From NCBI RefSeq assembly GCF_020379485.1, contig NW_026014667.1:120001-184000 (forward strand): 64,000 bases of DNA, read 5' to 3'. Numbering within the stretch: position 1 is the first letter of the stretch; the number at the start of each line of letters is the position of its first letter. Made by a program: the position numbers and the translations under genes. Below, one piece after another: positions 1 through 11,486 of the stretch. The notes beneath the pieces were generated by a model. The model was not told the DNA's origin, did no database searches, and worked only from the letters and a program-made list of their open reading frames with translations. This DNA comes from Brassica napus (Eukaryota; Streptophyta; Magnoliopsida; Brassicales; Brassicaceae).

Positions 1-3000
1 GTCCGTGTGTGTCCGTCAACACACACAGGACGTCTGTGGCTGTCCATCAGTACACATATCTGCATGTTGGTCCTTGGACTCAGCACGCTGACCCTTCCTG
101 TGGACTGTTCGGGTGATTTTGGCCCACGTGGGCTGTCTGTTCAGTGCACACAGGACGTCCGTGGGTGTCCGCCAGCACACACATGACGCCAGTGGCTGTC
201 TGTTTGTGTCTGTGTGTGTCCGTCTGTGTCCGTCAGCACACACAGGACGTCCGTGGCTGTCCATCAGTACACATATCAGCATATTGGTCCTTGGACTCAA
301 CACGCTGGCCCTTGCTGTGGACTGTTTGGGTGATTTTGGCCCACTTGGGCTGTCTGTTCAGTACACACAGGACGTCCGTGGGTGTCCGTCAGCACACACA
401 AGACGTCCGTGGCTGTACGTGTGTGTCCGTCAGCACACACATGACGTCCATGGCTGTCCGTGTGTTTCCGTCAGCACACACATGACGTCCGTGGCTGTCC
501 GGCAGTACACATATCAGCACGTTTGTCCTTGGACTCAGCACGATGACCCTTCCCGTGGACTGTTCGGGTGATTTTGGCCCACTTGGGCTGTCTGTTCAGT
601 ACACACAGGACGTCCGTTGGTGTCCGCCAGCACACACAAGACGTCCGTGGCTGTACGTGTGTGTCTGTGCGTGTCCGTCTGTGTCCGTCAGCACACACAG
701 GACGTCCGTGGCTGTCCATCAGTACACATATCAGCGCGTTGGTCCTTGGACTCAGCATGTTGGCCCTTCCCGTGGACTGTTTGGGTGATTTTGGACCACA
801 TGGGCAGTCTGTTCAGTACACACAGGACGTCCGTGGGTGTCTGTGGCTGTCTGTGTGTGTCCGTGTGTGTCCGTCAGCATACACAGGACATCCGTGACTG
901 TCCATCAGTGCACATATCAGCACGCTGGTCCTTGGACTCAGCACGCTGGCCCTTCCCGTGGACTGTTCGGGTGATTTTGGCCCACGTGGGCTATCTGTTC
1001 AGTACACACAGGACATCCGTGGGTGTCCGTCAGCACACACATGACGTCCGTGGGTGTCCGTCAGCACACACAAGACGTCCTTGGCTGTCCTTGTGTGTCC
1101 GTGTGTGTCCGTCAGCACAGACAGGACGTCTATGGCTGTCCATCAGTACACATATCAGGACGTTAGTCCTTGGATTCAGCACGCTGACCCTTCCCGTGGA
1201 CTGTTTGGGTGATTTCGGCCCTTGTGGCCTGTCTGTTAAGTACACACAGGACGTCTGTGGGTGTCCGTCAGCACACACAAGACGTCCGTGTGTGTCCGTC
1301 AGCACACACAGGACGTCTGTGGCTGTCCGTGGGTGTCCGTCAGCACACACAGGATGTCCGTGGGTGTCCGTGAGCACACACAAGACTTATGTGGCTGTCC
1401 GTGTGTGTCCGTATGCACACACAGGACGTCTGTGGCTGTCCATCAGTACTTATATCTGCATGTTGGTCCTTGGACTCAGCACGCTGACCCTTCTTGTTCA
1501 CTGTTCGGGTGATTTTAGCCAACGTGGGCTGTCTGTTCAGTACACACAGGACGTCTGTGGGTGTCCGCCAGCACACAGGACGTCCGTGGCTATCTGTTTG
1601 TGTCCGTGTGTGTCCGTGTGTGTCTGTCAGCACACACAGGACGTCTGTGGCTGTCCATCCGTACACATATCAGCACGTTGGTCCTTGGACTCAGCACGCT
1701 GACCCTTCCCGTGGACTGTTCGGGTGATTTTAGCCCACGTGGGCTGTCTGTTCAGTACACACAGGACGTCTGTGGGTGTCCGCCAGCACACACAGGACGT
1801 CCGTGGCTGTCTGTTTGTGTCCGTGTGTGTCTGTCAGCACACACAGGACGTCCGTGGCTGTCCATCAGTACACATATCAGCACGTTGGTCCTTCGACTCA
1901 ACACGCTGGCCCTTCCCGTGGACTGTTTGGGTGATTTTGGCCCACGTCGGCTGTCTGTTCAGTACACACAGGACGTCCATGGGTGTCCGCCAGCACACAC
2001 AGGACGTCCATGGCTGTCTGTGGCTGTCCGTCAGCACACATAGGACGTTCGTGGCTGTTTGTCGCTGTCCGTGTGTGTCCGTGTGTGTCTGTTAGCACAC
2101 ACAGGACGCCCGTGGTTGTCCATCAGTACACATATCAGCACGCTGGTCCTTGGACACAGCACGTTGGCCCTTCCTGTTGACTGTTCGGGTGATTTTGGAC
2201 CACGTAGGCTGTCTGTTCAGTACACACAGAACGTCCGTGGGTGTCCGTCAGCACACACAGGACGTCCGTGTGTCCTTCAGCACACACAGGACGTCCATGG
2301 CTGTCCGTGTGTGTCTGTGCGTGTCCGTCTGTGTCCGTCAGCACACACAGGTCGTCCGTGGCTGTCCATCAGTGCACATATCAGCGCGTTGGTCCTTGGA
2401 CTCAGCATGCTGGCCCTTCCCGTGGACTGTTTGGGTGATTTTGGACCACGTGGGCAGTCTGTTCAGTACACACAGGACGTCCGTGGGTGTCTGTGGCTGT
2501 CTGTGTGTGTCCGTGTGTGTCCGTCAGCATACACAGACGTCCGTGGCTGTCCATCAGTGCACATATCAGCACGCTGGTCCTTGGACTCAGCACGCTGGCC
2601 CTTCCCGTGGACTGTTCAGGTGATTTTGGCCCACGTGGGCTATCTGTTCAGTACACACAGGACATCCGTGGGTGTCCGTCAGCACACACATGACGTCCGT
2701 GGGTGTCCGTCAGCACACACAAGACGTCCTTGGCTGTCCTTGTGTGTCCGTGTGTGTCCGTGTGTGTCCATCAGCACAGACAGGACGTCTATGGCTGTCC
2801 ATCAGTACACATATCAGCACGTTAGTCCTTGGACTCAGAACGCTGACCCTTCCCGTGGACTGTTTGGGTGATTTTGGCCAATGTGGCCTGTCTGTTAAGT
2901 ACACACAGGACGTCTGTGGGTGTCCTTCAGCACACACCAGACGTCCGTGTGTGTCCGTCAGCACACACAGGACGTCTGTGGCTGTCCGTGGGTGTCCGTC

Positions 3001-4367
3001 AGCACACACAGGACGTCCGTGGGTGTCCGTGAGCACACACAAGACTTATGTGGCTGCCCTTGTGTGTCCGTAAGCACACACAGGACGTCTGTGGCTGTCC
3101 ATCAGTACTTATATCTGCATGTTGGTCCTTGGACTCAGCACGCTGACCCTTCCTGTGCACTGTTCGGGTGATTTTAGCCCACGTGGGCTGTCTGTTCAGT
3201 ACACACAGGACGTCTGTGGGTGTCCGCCAGCACACACAGGATGTCTGTGGCAGTCTGTTTGTGTCCGTGTGTGTCTGTCAGCACACACAGGACGTCCGTG
3301 GCTGTCCATCAGTACACATATCAGCACGTTGGTCCTTGGACTCAGCACGCTGACCCTTCCCGTGGACTGTTCGGGTGATTTTAGCCCACGTGGGCTGTCT
3401 GTTCAGTACACACAGGACGTCTGTGGGTGTCCGCCAGCACACACAGGACGTCCGTGGCTGTCTGTTTGTGTCCGTGTGTGTCTGTCAGCACACACAGGAC
3501 GTCCGTGGCTGTCCATCAGTACACATATCAGCACGTTGGTCCTTCGACTCAACACGCTGGCCCTTCCCATGGACTGTTTGGGTGATTTTGGCCCACGTCG
3601 GCTGTCTGTTCAGTACACACAGGACGTCCATGGGTGTCCGCCAGCACACACAGGACGTCCATGGCTGTCTGTGGTTGTCCTTCAGAACACATAGGACGTT
3701 CGTGGCTGTTTGTCGCTGTCCGTGTGTGTCCGTGTGTGTCTGTTAGCACACACAGGACGTCCGTGGTTGTCAATCAGTACACATATCAGCACGCTGGTCC
3801 TTGGACTCAGCACGTTGGCCCTTCCTGTTGACTGTTCGGGTGATTTTGGACCACGTAGGCTGTCTGTTCAGTACACACAGGACGTCCGTTGGTGTCCGCC
3901 AGCACACACAGGACGTCTGTGGCTGTACGTGTGTGTCTGTGCGTGTCCGTCTGTGTCCGTCAGCACACACAGGACGTCTGTGGCTGTCCATCAGTACACA
4001 TATCAGCACGTTGGTCCTTGGACTCTGCACGCTGGCCCTTCCCGTGGACTGTTTGGGTGATTTTGGCCCACGTGGGCAGTCTGTTCAGTACACACAGGAC
4101 GTCCATGGGTGTCCGTGGCTGTCTGTGTGTGTCCGTGTGTGTCCGTCAGCATACACAGGACGCCCGTGGCTGTCCATCAGTGCACATATCAGCACGCTGG
4201 TCCTTGGACTCAGCAAGCTGGCCCTTCCCGTGGACTGTTCGGGTGATTTTGGCCCACGTGGGCTGTCTGTTCAGTACACACAGGACGTCCGTGGGTGTCT
4301 GTCAGCACACACATGATGTCCGTGGGTGTCCGTCAGCACACACATGACGTCCTTTGCTGTCCGTGTG
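1..4367 (+). repeat. GC-rich satellite array 1 with ~1.65-kb higher-order repeat
   Basis: Tandem array that starts before the window. Each monomer (about 190-300 bp) has a ~115-bp core and a variable tract. The core runs from CCATCAGTACACATATCAGC through GGACTGTTCGGGTGATTTTG to CTGTTCAGTACACAC. The variable tract is built from ~31- and ~41-bp subunits around CAGCACACACAGGACGTCCG. Diagnostic variants recur at fixed spacing: GGGCAGTCTGTTCAG at 802, 2452 and 4074; TGTTAAGTACACAC at 1234 and 2893; GTGTCTGTGCGTGTCC at 661, 2311 and 3933. They therefore define a higher-order unit of about 1.62-1.66 kb present about 2.6 times. Long open frames on both strands are a by-product of the repeat, not genes. 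Confidence 0.95.
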
Positions 4368-4966
4368 TGTAACATCCGCGATCCTGGATAAGGACCGTCG
4401 GGACGGCCATGGTTCGAGGAAACGAACCAGCCGGTCTTAGGACCTTAAGGCAAGCATTCCATGGCCAAGATAGAAGGTTAAGGACGTCAGGATGCTGAGA
4501 CTTAACCTTATAAGAGAAAGAAGTCAGCTAGAAAAAGCTGTACATAAGCTGGGCGATGCTTACGGGAAGCTCGATCAGCTAGACATAACTCGGTCAAGCT
4601 CAGCCTAGCTCATTCCAAGTTAAGTCAGCTCAACCAGCTGGACTACTAGCTCACTCAGCTGAGGCAGCTGGGAGTCAGCTCATCTCAGCTCGACGGACTG
4701 TTCGGGTTTCGGGCCGATGGTCCGGGTCTGGGTCAGTGGCGGGCCATGAGGTCCGGCCATGTGGTCCATGAGTCGTTGGGCTCTTGTGGACAGGCCGTGG
4801 GCTTGGGTATCAAGCCTGGGCTTGGGTTGTACGTGCCTATAAGGTCTGGAACCTTCCATTTCCGAACAGGTACGATCTGGACCGTTGATTGTAATCGATG
4901 CCCAAGATCTGTCCCAAAAGGATGCTTCGAAGGGATGTGTCCCTTCACACATGACCTTTGGTTGCC

Positions 4967-4976
4967 TATATATAGG
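4967..4976 (+). promoter_or_regulatory. Putative LTR TATA box (B1)
   Basis: TATATATAGG lies about 190 bp upstream of the leader-exon ATG at 5163. The relative position matches the TATAAATATGG box of the related B2 and B3 LTRs. Confidence 0.55.
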
Positions 4977-5162
4977 ATGCACGACCAGAGATCAAGGCAT
5001 TCAGTATTATTCAGTCTCATTCTGTCTGAGACAAAGGACACACGTCCTAAACAAAGGGATCCCTCAATGAGAACCGAGGATCCAAGCTGGAAAAGGCTCG
5101 GTTGTGGTGGTTTAGTATCTCCGGCAAGAAGAACGGTTTAGGAGAGAGGAGGCCGTGTGGTT

Positions 5163-5228
5163 ATGGATACCCAAGGCATTGAGAAAGGTCTGGAGAAGGA
5201 CTCCAACCCCGTGGTTCAGTCAGATAGG
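5163..5228 (+). CDS. LTR leader exon of B1 (22 codons, ends at a GT donor)
   Basis: The ATG-started frame beginning MDTQGIEKGLEKD ends at GATAGG followed by GTCAGTGG, a plausible splice donor in phase 0. The same exon is present in the other B-type LTRs, and a shorter or longer equivalent is in A and B2. In B1 no downstream gag survives, so nothing can be made from it. The coding and splicing status is inferred. Confidence 0.45.
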
Positions 5229-6445
5229 GTCAGTGGGGTCACCACCAACTCATCGGCTAAGACCATCGGACAGTCTGAACCGGTCTAGCCATGGGCGTTT
5301 GGATTGTGTCCTATTCTTCTTATTCTTTTCATCTATTTATTCTTCTACTCCTCCTGTACATTGGCGTGGCCTTGTTGATGTGTTGGGATTGGTAATAACC
5401 GTGGTTCTGGTTGAGTAATGCGGTCGCGGTCCATAACCGACGAGTTAGGCGCGCGCATGATCTGACTGGCCTCAGGTGATCCGATTGGATAGGGGCGGTT
5501 CTGTTCTGTTCTGAACGGCTGCAACCCTACCCTGAACAGTCACAATGGTTCATGACTTGTGCAGGTTAAGGCGTGGTCCTTTGGCAATAGGCCGGACACA
5601 CGCACGGACCAGACAGTCCCTACGGACGGTTAGGTCGAATGGTTGGAACATCTGAATGGGTGCGAGTTGCCAAGGGTCATGAGTTGCCAAGAGGCACGTG
5701 AGTCCAAAGGGTACTAGTTCCCAAAAGGTGTGAGTTCCAAACGGTACCATTGGTTCAAGGCTTAGGCCGAACCAAGTGGACTGTCCGCGGCTGCATAGTC
5801 GAACGGACAGACGGTTAGTTTAACCGGAGTGTTGTGTCGCAAGGTATGATTCGTTGCAAGTCAATCCGTTTTGGTCTTGGGCCTTACTCTGTGGTATGGA
5901 TCCAGGCTTTGGGTCGGATCAGGTAAGAAGGTTCGTGAGCCTTTGGGCTGGACTTATAACTGGCCGATCGCACCTAGATCTTAACCAAACGGTTAGACGA
6001 GACTATGGACGATCCAGCGATGGTTGGATGGTTCTAGCCGCAAAGGCTAAGTGGGATATCTTACAATCAACTTTGGGTTGGTGAGTAGGATAGGCGCCAT
6101 ATGCCTTATGTAGGGCGTAGACCCACATGATGGCAATGGAAGGCCGGTTATATCAGTACATGCTAAGTGGACGATGGCTTATCAAGTCTAGTGGTCACAT
6201 CATGTTTCATGATGATGGTTCGATGGCCAAACACTAGTATGGATATTCACGTTGCTGGAGTAAGAGTATTGATTTGATGCTTCTAGATATCAACCTTGGT
6301 GTTGATAGCTTCGAGATTGGCTAAGTGTCATGACGAAGTGTGTGGCTAGTACAATGTGTCGTAGACACAGATACTGAGCCTAAGTGTCATTGTTCAAGGA
6401 AGGCCGTGTAAGATCTGATCATGGGTGAGTATGGACGACCTGACC

Positions 6446-8148
6446 TGTCATGTCCCCGATCCTAGATAGGATCGGCCGGACGGGCCATGGTGCGGGGAGA
6501 CGCACCAGTCAGGTCATTAGACCTTGAGACAAGCGTATCATGGCCCTGAATGAAGGTTAAGGGCATCAGTCAGCTGAGACTTAACCAGGATACGATGGAA
6601 ACAAGGGTAAAGGAGCTGGGTGAGTGTTTAGGCAGCTGGACGAGTGTTGGTTTGAGTTCAATCAGCTCGGTTCAGCTGGTATTCAGTTCACCATGATCTG
6701 TTCAGCTCACAGGAGCTGGTGGGCTAGCTCAATCAGCTGGGAACAGCGGGAGGTCAGCTCAATCCAGTGAACGGTGCGTTCTGGTTCGGATCAGTGTGGG
6801 CGAGTCCGGGACGGTTACTGGGCGAGCCGATGGTCCGGGTGCAGGACGGTTCGACCAAATGGGTCTTAGGCTTGGGACAGGGAGCGGGCAAGCTCCCAGA
6901 GTGTGAGCTGAGGCTCAGTGATCGATTTGCCAAAGGAAGAAAAGGGGAGAAACCGCCAAGGGGCGGTTATGGGACGGTTCTGGGATGGTTTTGGGAAGAA
7001 TGGATGGGATTTTGGTAACTGTTCGCCCAGGCGGTTGGGGACAGTTTAAATCGTCCTCTCTCTCTCATTTCTGATCATTCTGGTCGGTTTTTACTCATTC
7101 CACACAGAGAGAAACACAGAGAAAATTCAAGAGAGAAAGAGAGACACAAACCTTGGATCGGCCGATTTGATCCAAGAGATTGTTCTTGAGTGTTCCTGGT
7201 GTGTTTGGGCGTGTGATCAAGAGGATGGATTTGAGACAGAAAGACAAGGAGAAGGCAAAGGAGAAAGAGAAGGAAGTCACCCCTGGAGACCGAACTCCAA
7301 AGGTGAGAGGTGTGGCCAAGAGTAACCGGATAAGGCCGCGGGTGATGGCCGTGTGAGCCTGGCCAGTTTGGATCGATTGGTCACTCCTTACTCTGACTTC
7401 TTCTACTCTGTTTCTTCATATATGTTGTGCTATGGAATGTTTTATATTGTTACAGGAAAGGATTCATTGATCCTAAGGCCTTGGCCTGATCAAATTCCCA
7501 TGAAAGTCCCTTGTTCTTGTGTGGGCTGTTCATGGCCGAGATCACTATGATCTGAGCCGATTCTTTTGAATCTGATTATGGGAATATTTTTCTTCTGAAT
7601 TATCATGAGTTTTCATGAATTTTATTTGGTATTTGGATCTCTTTTTAAAGGGGTCAAATTTGACATTTTTGATGATTGTTCTTGACTAGATTGGATCCGA
7701 CCATGCAATGTGATTTGATTCTTGTTTTGTAATCTAACCTTGTGATTGTGTGTTTGTTTGTGTTGGATCCAGGACCAGAAATGAACCGTGGTAAGGGAAA
7801 AGCACTATGAGGACCGCGGTCATGGGAAGATGTGTGGTGATTGGGTTGATTCTGAAAATTGTGTGATTATTGTAGCCTATTGTGCAACTTGTGAACTTAT
7901 GCGATTCTAGTGTGTAATCTATTTATTAGGATGATGAATGATGTATGAACCTTGGTTAATATCTATGAAATATCTATTTGCATTAGTTGTTGCTTGATTG
8001 TTTAAGTGTGAATGTTGGAACCTCAAAACTCTGAAAAAGACTTAGAATTATTTAACACTTGAACTTGAATATGAAAGATGGAATTGGTTGCATTGTTTGG
8101 TGAGGCCGCGGTCTGGTTGGATTGAGGAATCCAGGAGCGGGTCTTACA
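6446..8148 (+). repeat. Element A 5' LTR (1703 bp)
   Basis: Starts TGTCATGTCCCC and ends GGGTCTTACA (TG...CA), followed after three bases by the PBS. It contains a perfect near-terminal palindrome (6456-6475), a CAGCT-rich block (~6590-6760), a CT-rich stretch after TTTAAAT (~7047) that may be the core promoter, and a leader exon (7225-7302). Splice-acceptor-like TTACAG and GGATCCAG occur further on. It differs from the 3' LTR at scattered positions only. Confidence 0.93.
7225..7302 (+). CDS. LTR leader exon of element A (26 codons, ends at a GT donor)
   Basis: ATG-started frame beginning MDLRQKDKEKAKEK and ending TPK at AAG, followed by GTGAGAGG, a good plant splice donor in phase 0. A matching phase-0 acceptor (CTCCTAAG before GGTACAAGAAGG) lies at 8336/8337, in the gag frame. 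If used, the 1034-nt intron 7303-8336 removes the LTR end and the PBS. The lysine/glutamate-rich character is shared with the B2 exon (MGDQDKEKSMEN) and the B-type exons. No transcript evidence is available. Confidence 0.5.
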
Positions 8149-8151
8149 AGT

Positions 8152-8163
8152 TGGTATCAGAGC
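8152..8163 (+). other. Element A primer-binding site
   Basis: TGGTATCAGAGC, complementary to the 3' end of plant initiator Met-tRNA, lies three bases after the 5' LTR. Confidence 0.9.
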
Positions 8164-8336
8164 ATTCTTGATTCTAGGATTTGTTGGGTTATTGGTTCAC
8201 CACACACTTGGCCGTTTGGACTCATGGTGAGATAGTTGGGTTCTAAGTAATCTTTTCTACTGATTAACTTAGGAGTGATGGAGGTTTGTGTGTTCAGTTA
8301 TGGACTAACCTTTTGTTTGTGTTTGTAACTCCTAAG

Positions 8337-11300
8337 GGTACAAGAAGGTATAAATCTCGGAAAGGAAAGGAGGCAACTGGGGCGTCTGGAGCAGTGGGGC
8401 AGGATGGTGCTTAACAGACCGGAGTGTTACCAGCTGGAACCATTCCAACCACAGTGCTACCGGCTCTGGTGGAGCAGGTGGATAATGCCACCGGACTTCC
8501 AGTGGGTCCAACTCTTCCTACTGAGGTTAATGATACTAATGTGGACGAGCAACAAGAGCAAGTCCATGGAGACGATACTGGGTCGTCCAACGTTGGTGCT
8601 GGGAGTGGCCAGAATGTTGATGCAAACAATGTTCGGGTCACTGGTGCCGAGGAGGTCATTGAGCCGACCATAAGGGGCTTGGTGGAGGCTATGCAGGTCA
8701 TGGGAGCTCAGATAGCCTCCTTGACACAGGCGTTCACACCATTGGTGAACTCGTCCGTGGGACAGGCTAATCCCCCGGTTCGGGTTGCTGCTGGAGTGAC
8801 TGATGTTGGTGCTGGCCGTGTGGCTGAGGTGATTGAGATAGACCCACCGGTCAGGCCAGTGCATGGTATGGACTACCTGAAGGTGCTGGAGCATATCTCC
8901 AAGTTGGGAACCAAACACTTTGCTGGAAGTGTTGATCCTATGGAGGCGGACGAGTGGAGAACCAGGTTGGTTCGGAACTTCAAGTCCACACGTTGTCCTG
9001 AGGACTACCAGAAGGACATAGCAGTACACTTCCTGGAGGGAGATGCACATAACTGGTGGTTAGCTTTGGACAAGCGTACCAATGGCACCATTGAGCATTT
9101 TGCTGACTTTGAGGTTGAGTTCAACCATAAGTACTTTCCTGCTGAGGCGTGGGATCGTTTGGAGTCCAAGTTCCTGGATTTGACTCAGGGACGGAGGACT
9201 GTTCGTGAGTATGAAGAAGAGTTCAACCGACTCAGAAGGTATGTGGGAAGAGAACTGGAGGATGAGAAGGTTCAAGTCCGAAGGTTCATCCGAGGCCTAA
9301 GGGTGGAACTTCGAACCTACTGTTCTGTTTGTAAGTTCCACACGGTTTCTGAGTTGGTTGAGAGGATGGCCTTGCTGGAGACCAACCTCACCGAGGAGGG
9401 TAAGCAGAAGCTGAAGAGTGTGGTGGTATCCTCGGGTCAGAGTGGTGACAAGAAGAGGAAGAGGGACTCGACCGAGGAGGGTAAAACCTCAAGTGGTAGG
9501 TCAGAGTGCCCTAAGTGTGGACGATACCACGGTGGAGAGTGCTGGAAGGCCATGGGTGCCTGCACTCGATGTGGTAAGATGGATCACTCAGCCAAGGATT
9601 GTCCAAGTCCGTTGGGTGAGTCCAGGACCTGTCACCACTGCGGCCAGAAGGGCCACTACCGCAGGGACTGCCCTAAGTTGCAAGGCAACCAAAGTAAGGG
9701 ACGTGGGGAGGCTAGCAGGCCAGTCCAGGGACGAGGCCAGACCTCAACACCTCGTGTGTATGAGCTATCCAAGGATGTGGATGGGGCTTGGCCTTTCCAA
9801 GCGATCACTGGGACCTTAAGTATTGGGGGTGTGGAAACACACACATTATTTGATACTGGAGCTACACATAGTTTTGTGAGTCCAAGTATGATAGGAAAAG
9901 GTTTGTTCCAGTATGGAGCATGGGATGGTCCTGAACGAGTGAGTGCGGCCGGAGGGCAAGTTATGAACTCACTCGGTCTGGTTAAGGACATCCCTGTGGT
10001 GATCTTGGATAGGCCGATGCCTATAGATCTGATTGTTGTCCCCCTCAAGCATCATGAAGTGATCTTGGGCATGGACTGGTTGGGAAAGTATCGGGCAACT
10101 CTAGATTGTCACCGGGGAAGGGTGCAACTTGAGAATGAGTTTGGACCCCCGATCAAGTACCAAGGAATCAAGCCAACCTCTTGTAGTTTGGTGGTTTCAG
10201 CAGTCCAAGTAGAACGGATGCTTGGAAATGGTTGTGAGGCCTTTTTGGCTACCATTTACACTGATGAGGTTGTAGGGGCCTGTGACCCAGAGGGTATACC
10301 GTTGGTTCGAGAATTTCAGGATGTGTTTGGGGAACTACAGGGCATTCCCCCTGATAGGGCTGACCCATTCATCATTGAATTGGAACCTGGAACGGCCCCA
10401 TTATCAAAAAGTCCATATAGAATGGCACCAGCTGAGACGGTAGAGCTGAAGAAGCAACTTGAGGAGTTGCTTGAGAAGGGGTTCATACGCCCTAGTGTAT
10501 CACCTTGGGGAGCACCAGTCCTATTTCTTAAGAAAAAGGATGGTAGCTTTAGGTTGTGCATTGATTATAGGGGTTTGAACAGGGTGGCTGTGAAGAACAA
10601 GTACCCTTTACCCAGGATTGATGAGTTGTTGGACCAACTCCGTGGAGCCAAGTGGTTCTCCAAGATTGACCTGGCCTCTGGGTATCATCAGATCCCCATT
10701 GCACCAGGTGATGTGAGGAAGACAGCGTTCCGAACTAGGTATGGTCACTATGAGTTTGTGGTCATGCCGTTCGGACTGACCAATGCACCTGCTGCATTCA
10801 TGAAGATGATGAACGGCATCTTCAGGGAATACTTGGACGAGTTTGTGATCATCTTCATTGATGATATACTCGTGTATTCCAAGACAAAGGAGGACCATGA
10901 AAGACACCTTAGGGCGGTGTTGGGCCGCCTGAGAGAACAGAAGCTCTTTGCTAAGCTAAGCAAGTGTAGCTTCTGGCAGAAGAGCATTGGGTTCCTTGGG
11001 CATGTGGTGTCTGATAAAGGAGTCTCAGTGGATCAAGATAAGATCAAATGTATCCAGGAATGGCCACAGCCAAAGAATGCTACGGAAGTGAGAAGCTTCT
11101 TAGGGTTGGCTGGTTATTACCGGAAATATGTCAAGGGGTTCTCGAGCATAGCTCAACCTATGACTAAGCTGACAGGCAAGGACGTGAGGTTCACATGGTC
11201 TGAGGAGTGTGCGAAAAGTTTTGCAGCACTCAAGAACATGTTGACTAATGCACCTGTCCTGGTGTTGCCTGAGGCTGATCAGCCTTATGTGGTGTTTACG

Positions 11301-11486
11301 GATGCATCTATAACTGGTCTTGGTTGTGTTTTGACACAACATGGGAAGGTGATAGCCTATGCTTCCCGGCAGCTAAGGATGTATGAGGGTAACTATCCAA
11401 CCCATGATTTGGAGATGGCCGCAGTAGTATTTGCATTAAAGATATGGAGATCATATCTTTATGGTGCAAATACTCACAGACCATAA
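8337..11486 (+). CDS. Element A gag-protease-reverse transcriptase polyprotein (one in-frame stop near the start)
   Basis: Gag forms the capsid, PR cleaves the polyprotein, and RT/RNase H make the cDNA. From 8424 the frame is open for 1020 codons. The gag core ([13 protein letters not shown]) is near residue 200. Three zinc-knuckle-like motifs are at ~361 ([12 protein letters not shown]), ~379 ([14 protein letters not shown]) and ~403 ([14 protein letters not shown]). The PR active site FDTGATHSF is near 474, the RT catalytic FIDDILVYS near 810, and the first RNase H Asp (TDASITG) near 958. The segment 8337-8423 is the same frame after the inferred splice acceptor, but it has TAA at 8412-8414. 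No ATG occurs between that TAA and the EAMQVMG segment about 85 codons on, so how gag would start is unclear. The frame is lost at ~11465 by a ~10-nt deletion inside RNase H. Confidence 0.9.

Larger units (their letters stand above)
4368..6445 (+). repeat. B1: truncated Tekay-type LTR
   Basis: Begins TGTAACATCCGCGATCCTGG directly against satellite array 1. It aligns throughout with the B3 LTR (54961-57831): the CAGCT-rich block (~4525-4690), TATA box, leader exon, antisense 66-codon frame (5550-5750) and the GATCAGGTAAGAAGG motif. It stops at 6445 in the middle of the LTR (after GACGACCTGACC), where element A begins. The B3 copy continues there with TCTGAATG, so about 0.9 kb of LTR and all internal sequence are missing. 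Confidence 0.85.

Noticed and set aside
617..1702. 361-codon open frame and dozens of other 60-300-codon frames in the satellite arrays on both strands
   Set aside because: They encode monotonous repeats (THRTSVGV, QHTQDVRGC) in several overlapping frames, a consequence of stop-poor tandem repeats rather than genes.
1..4367. CRISPR-like pattern of short repeats with variable spacers
   Set aside because: Spacers are themselves repeated, unit lengths vary, and the context is a eukaryotic satellite.
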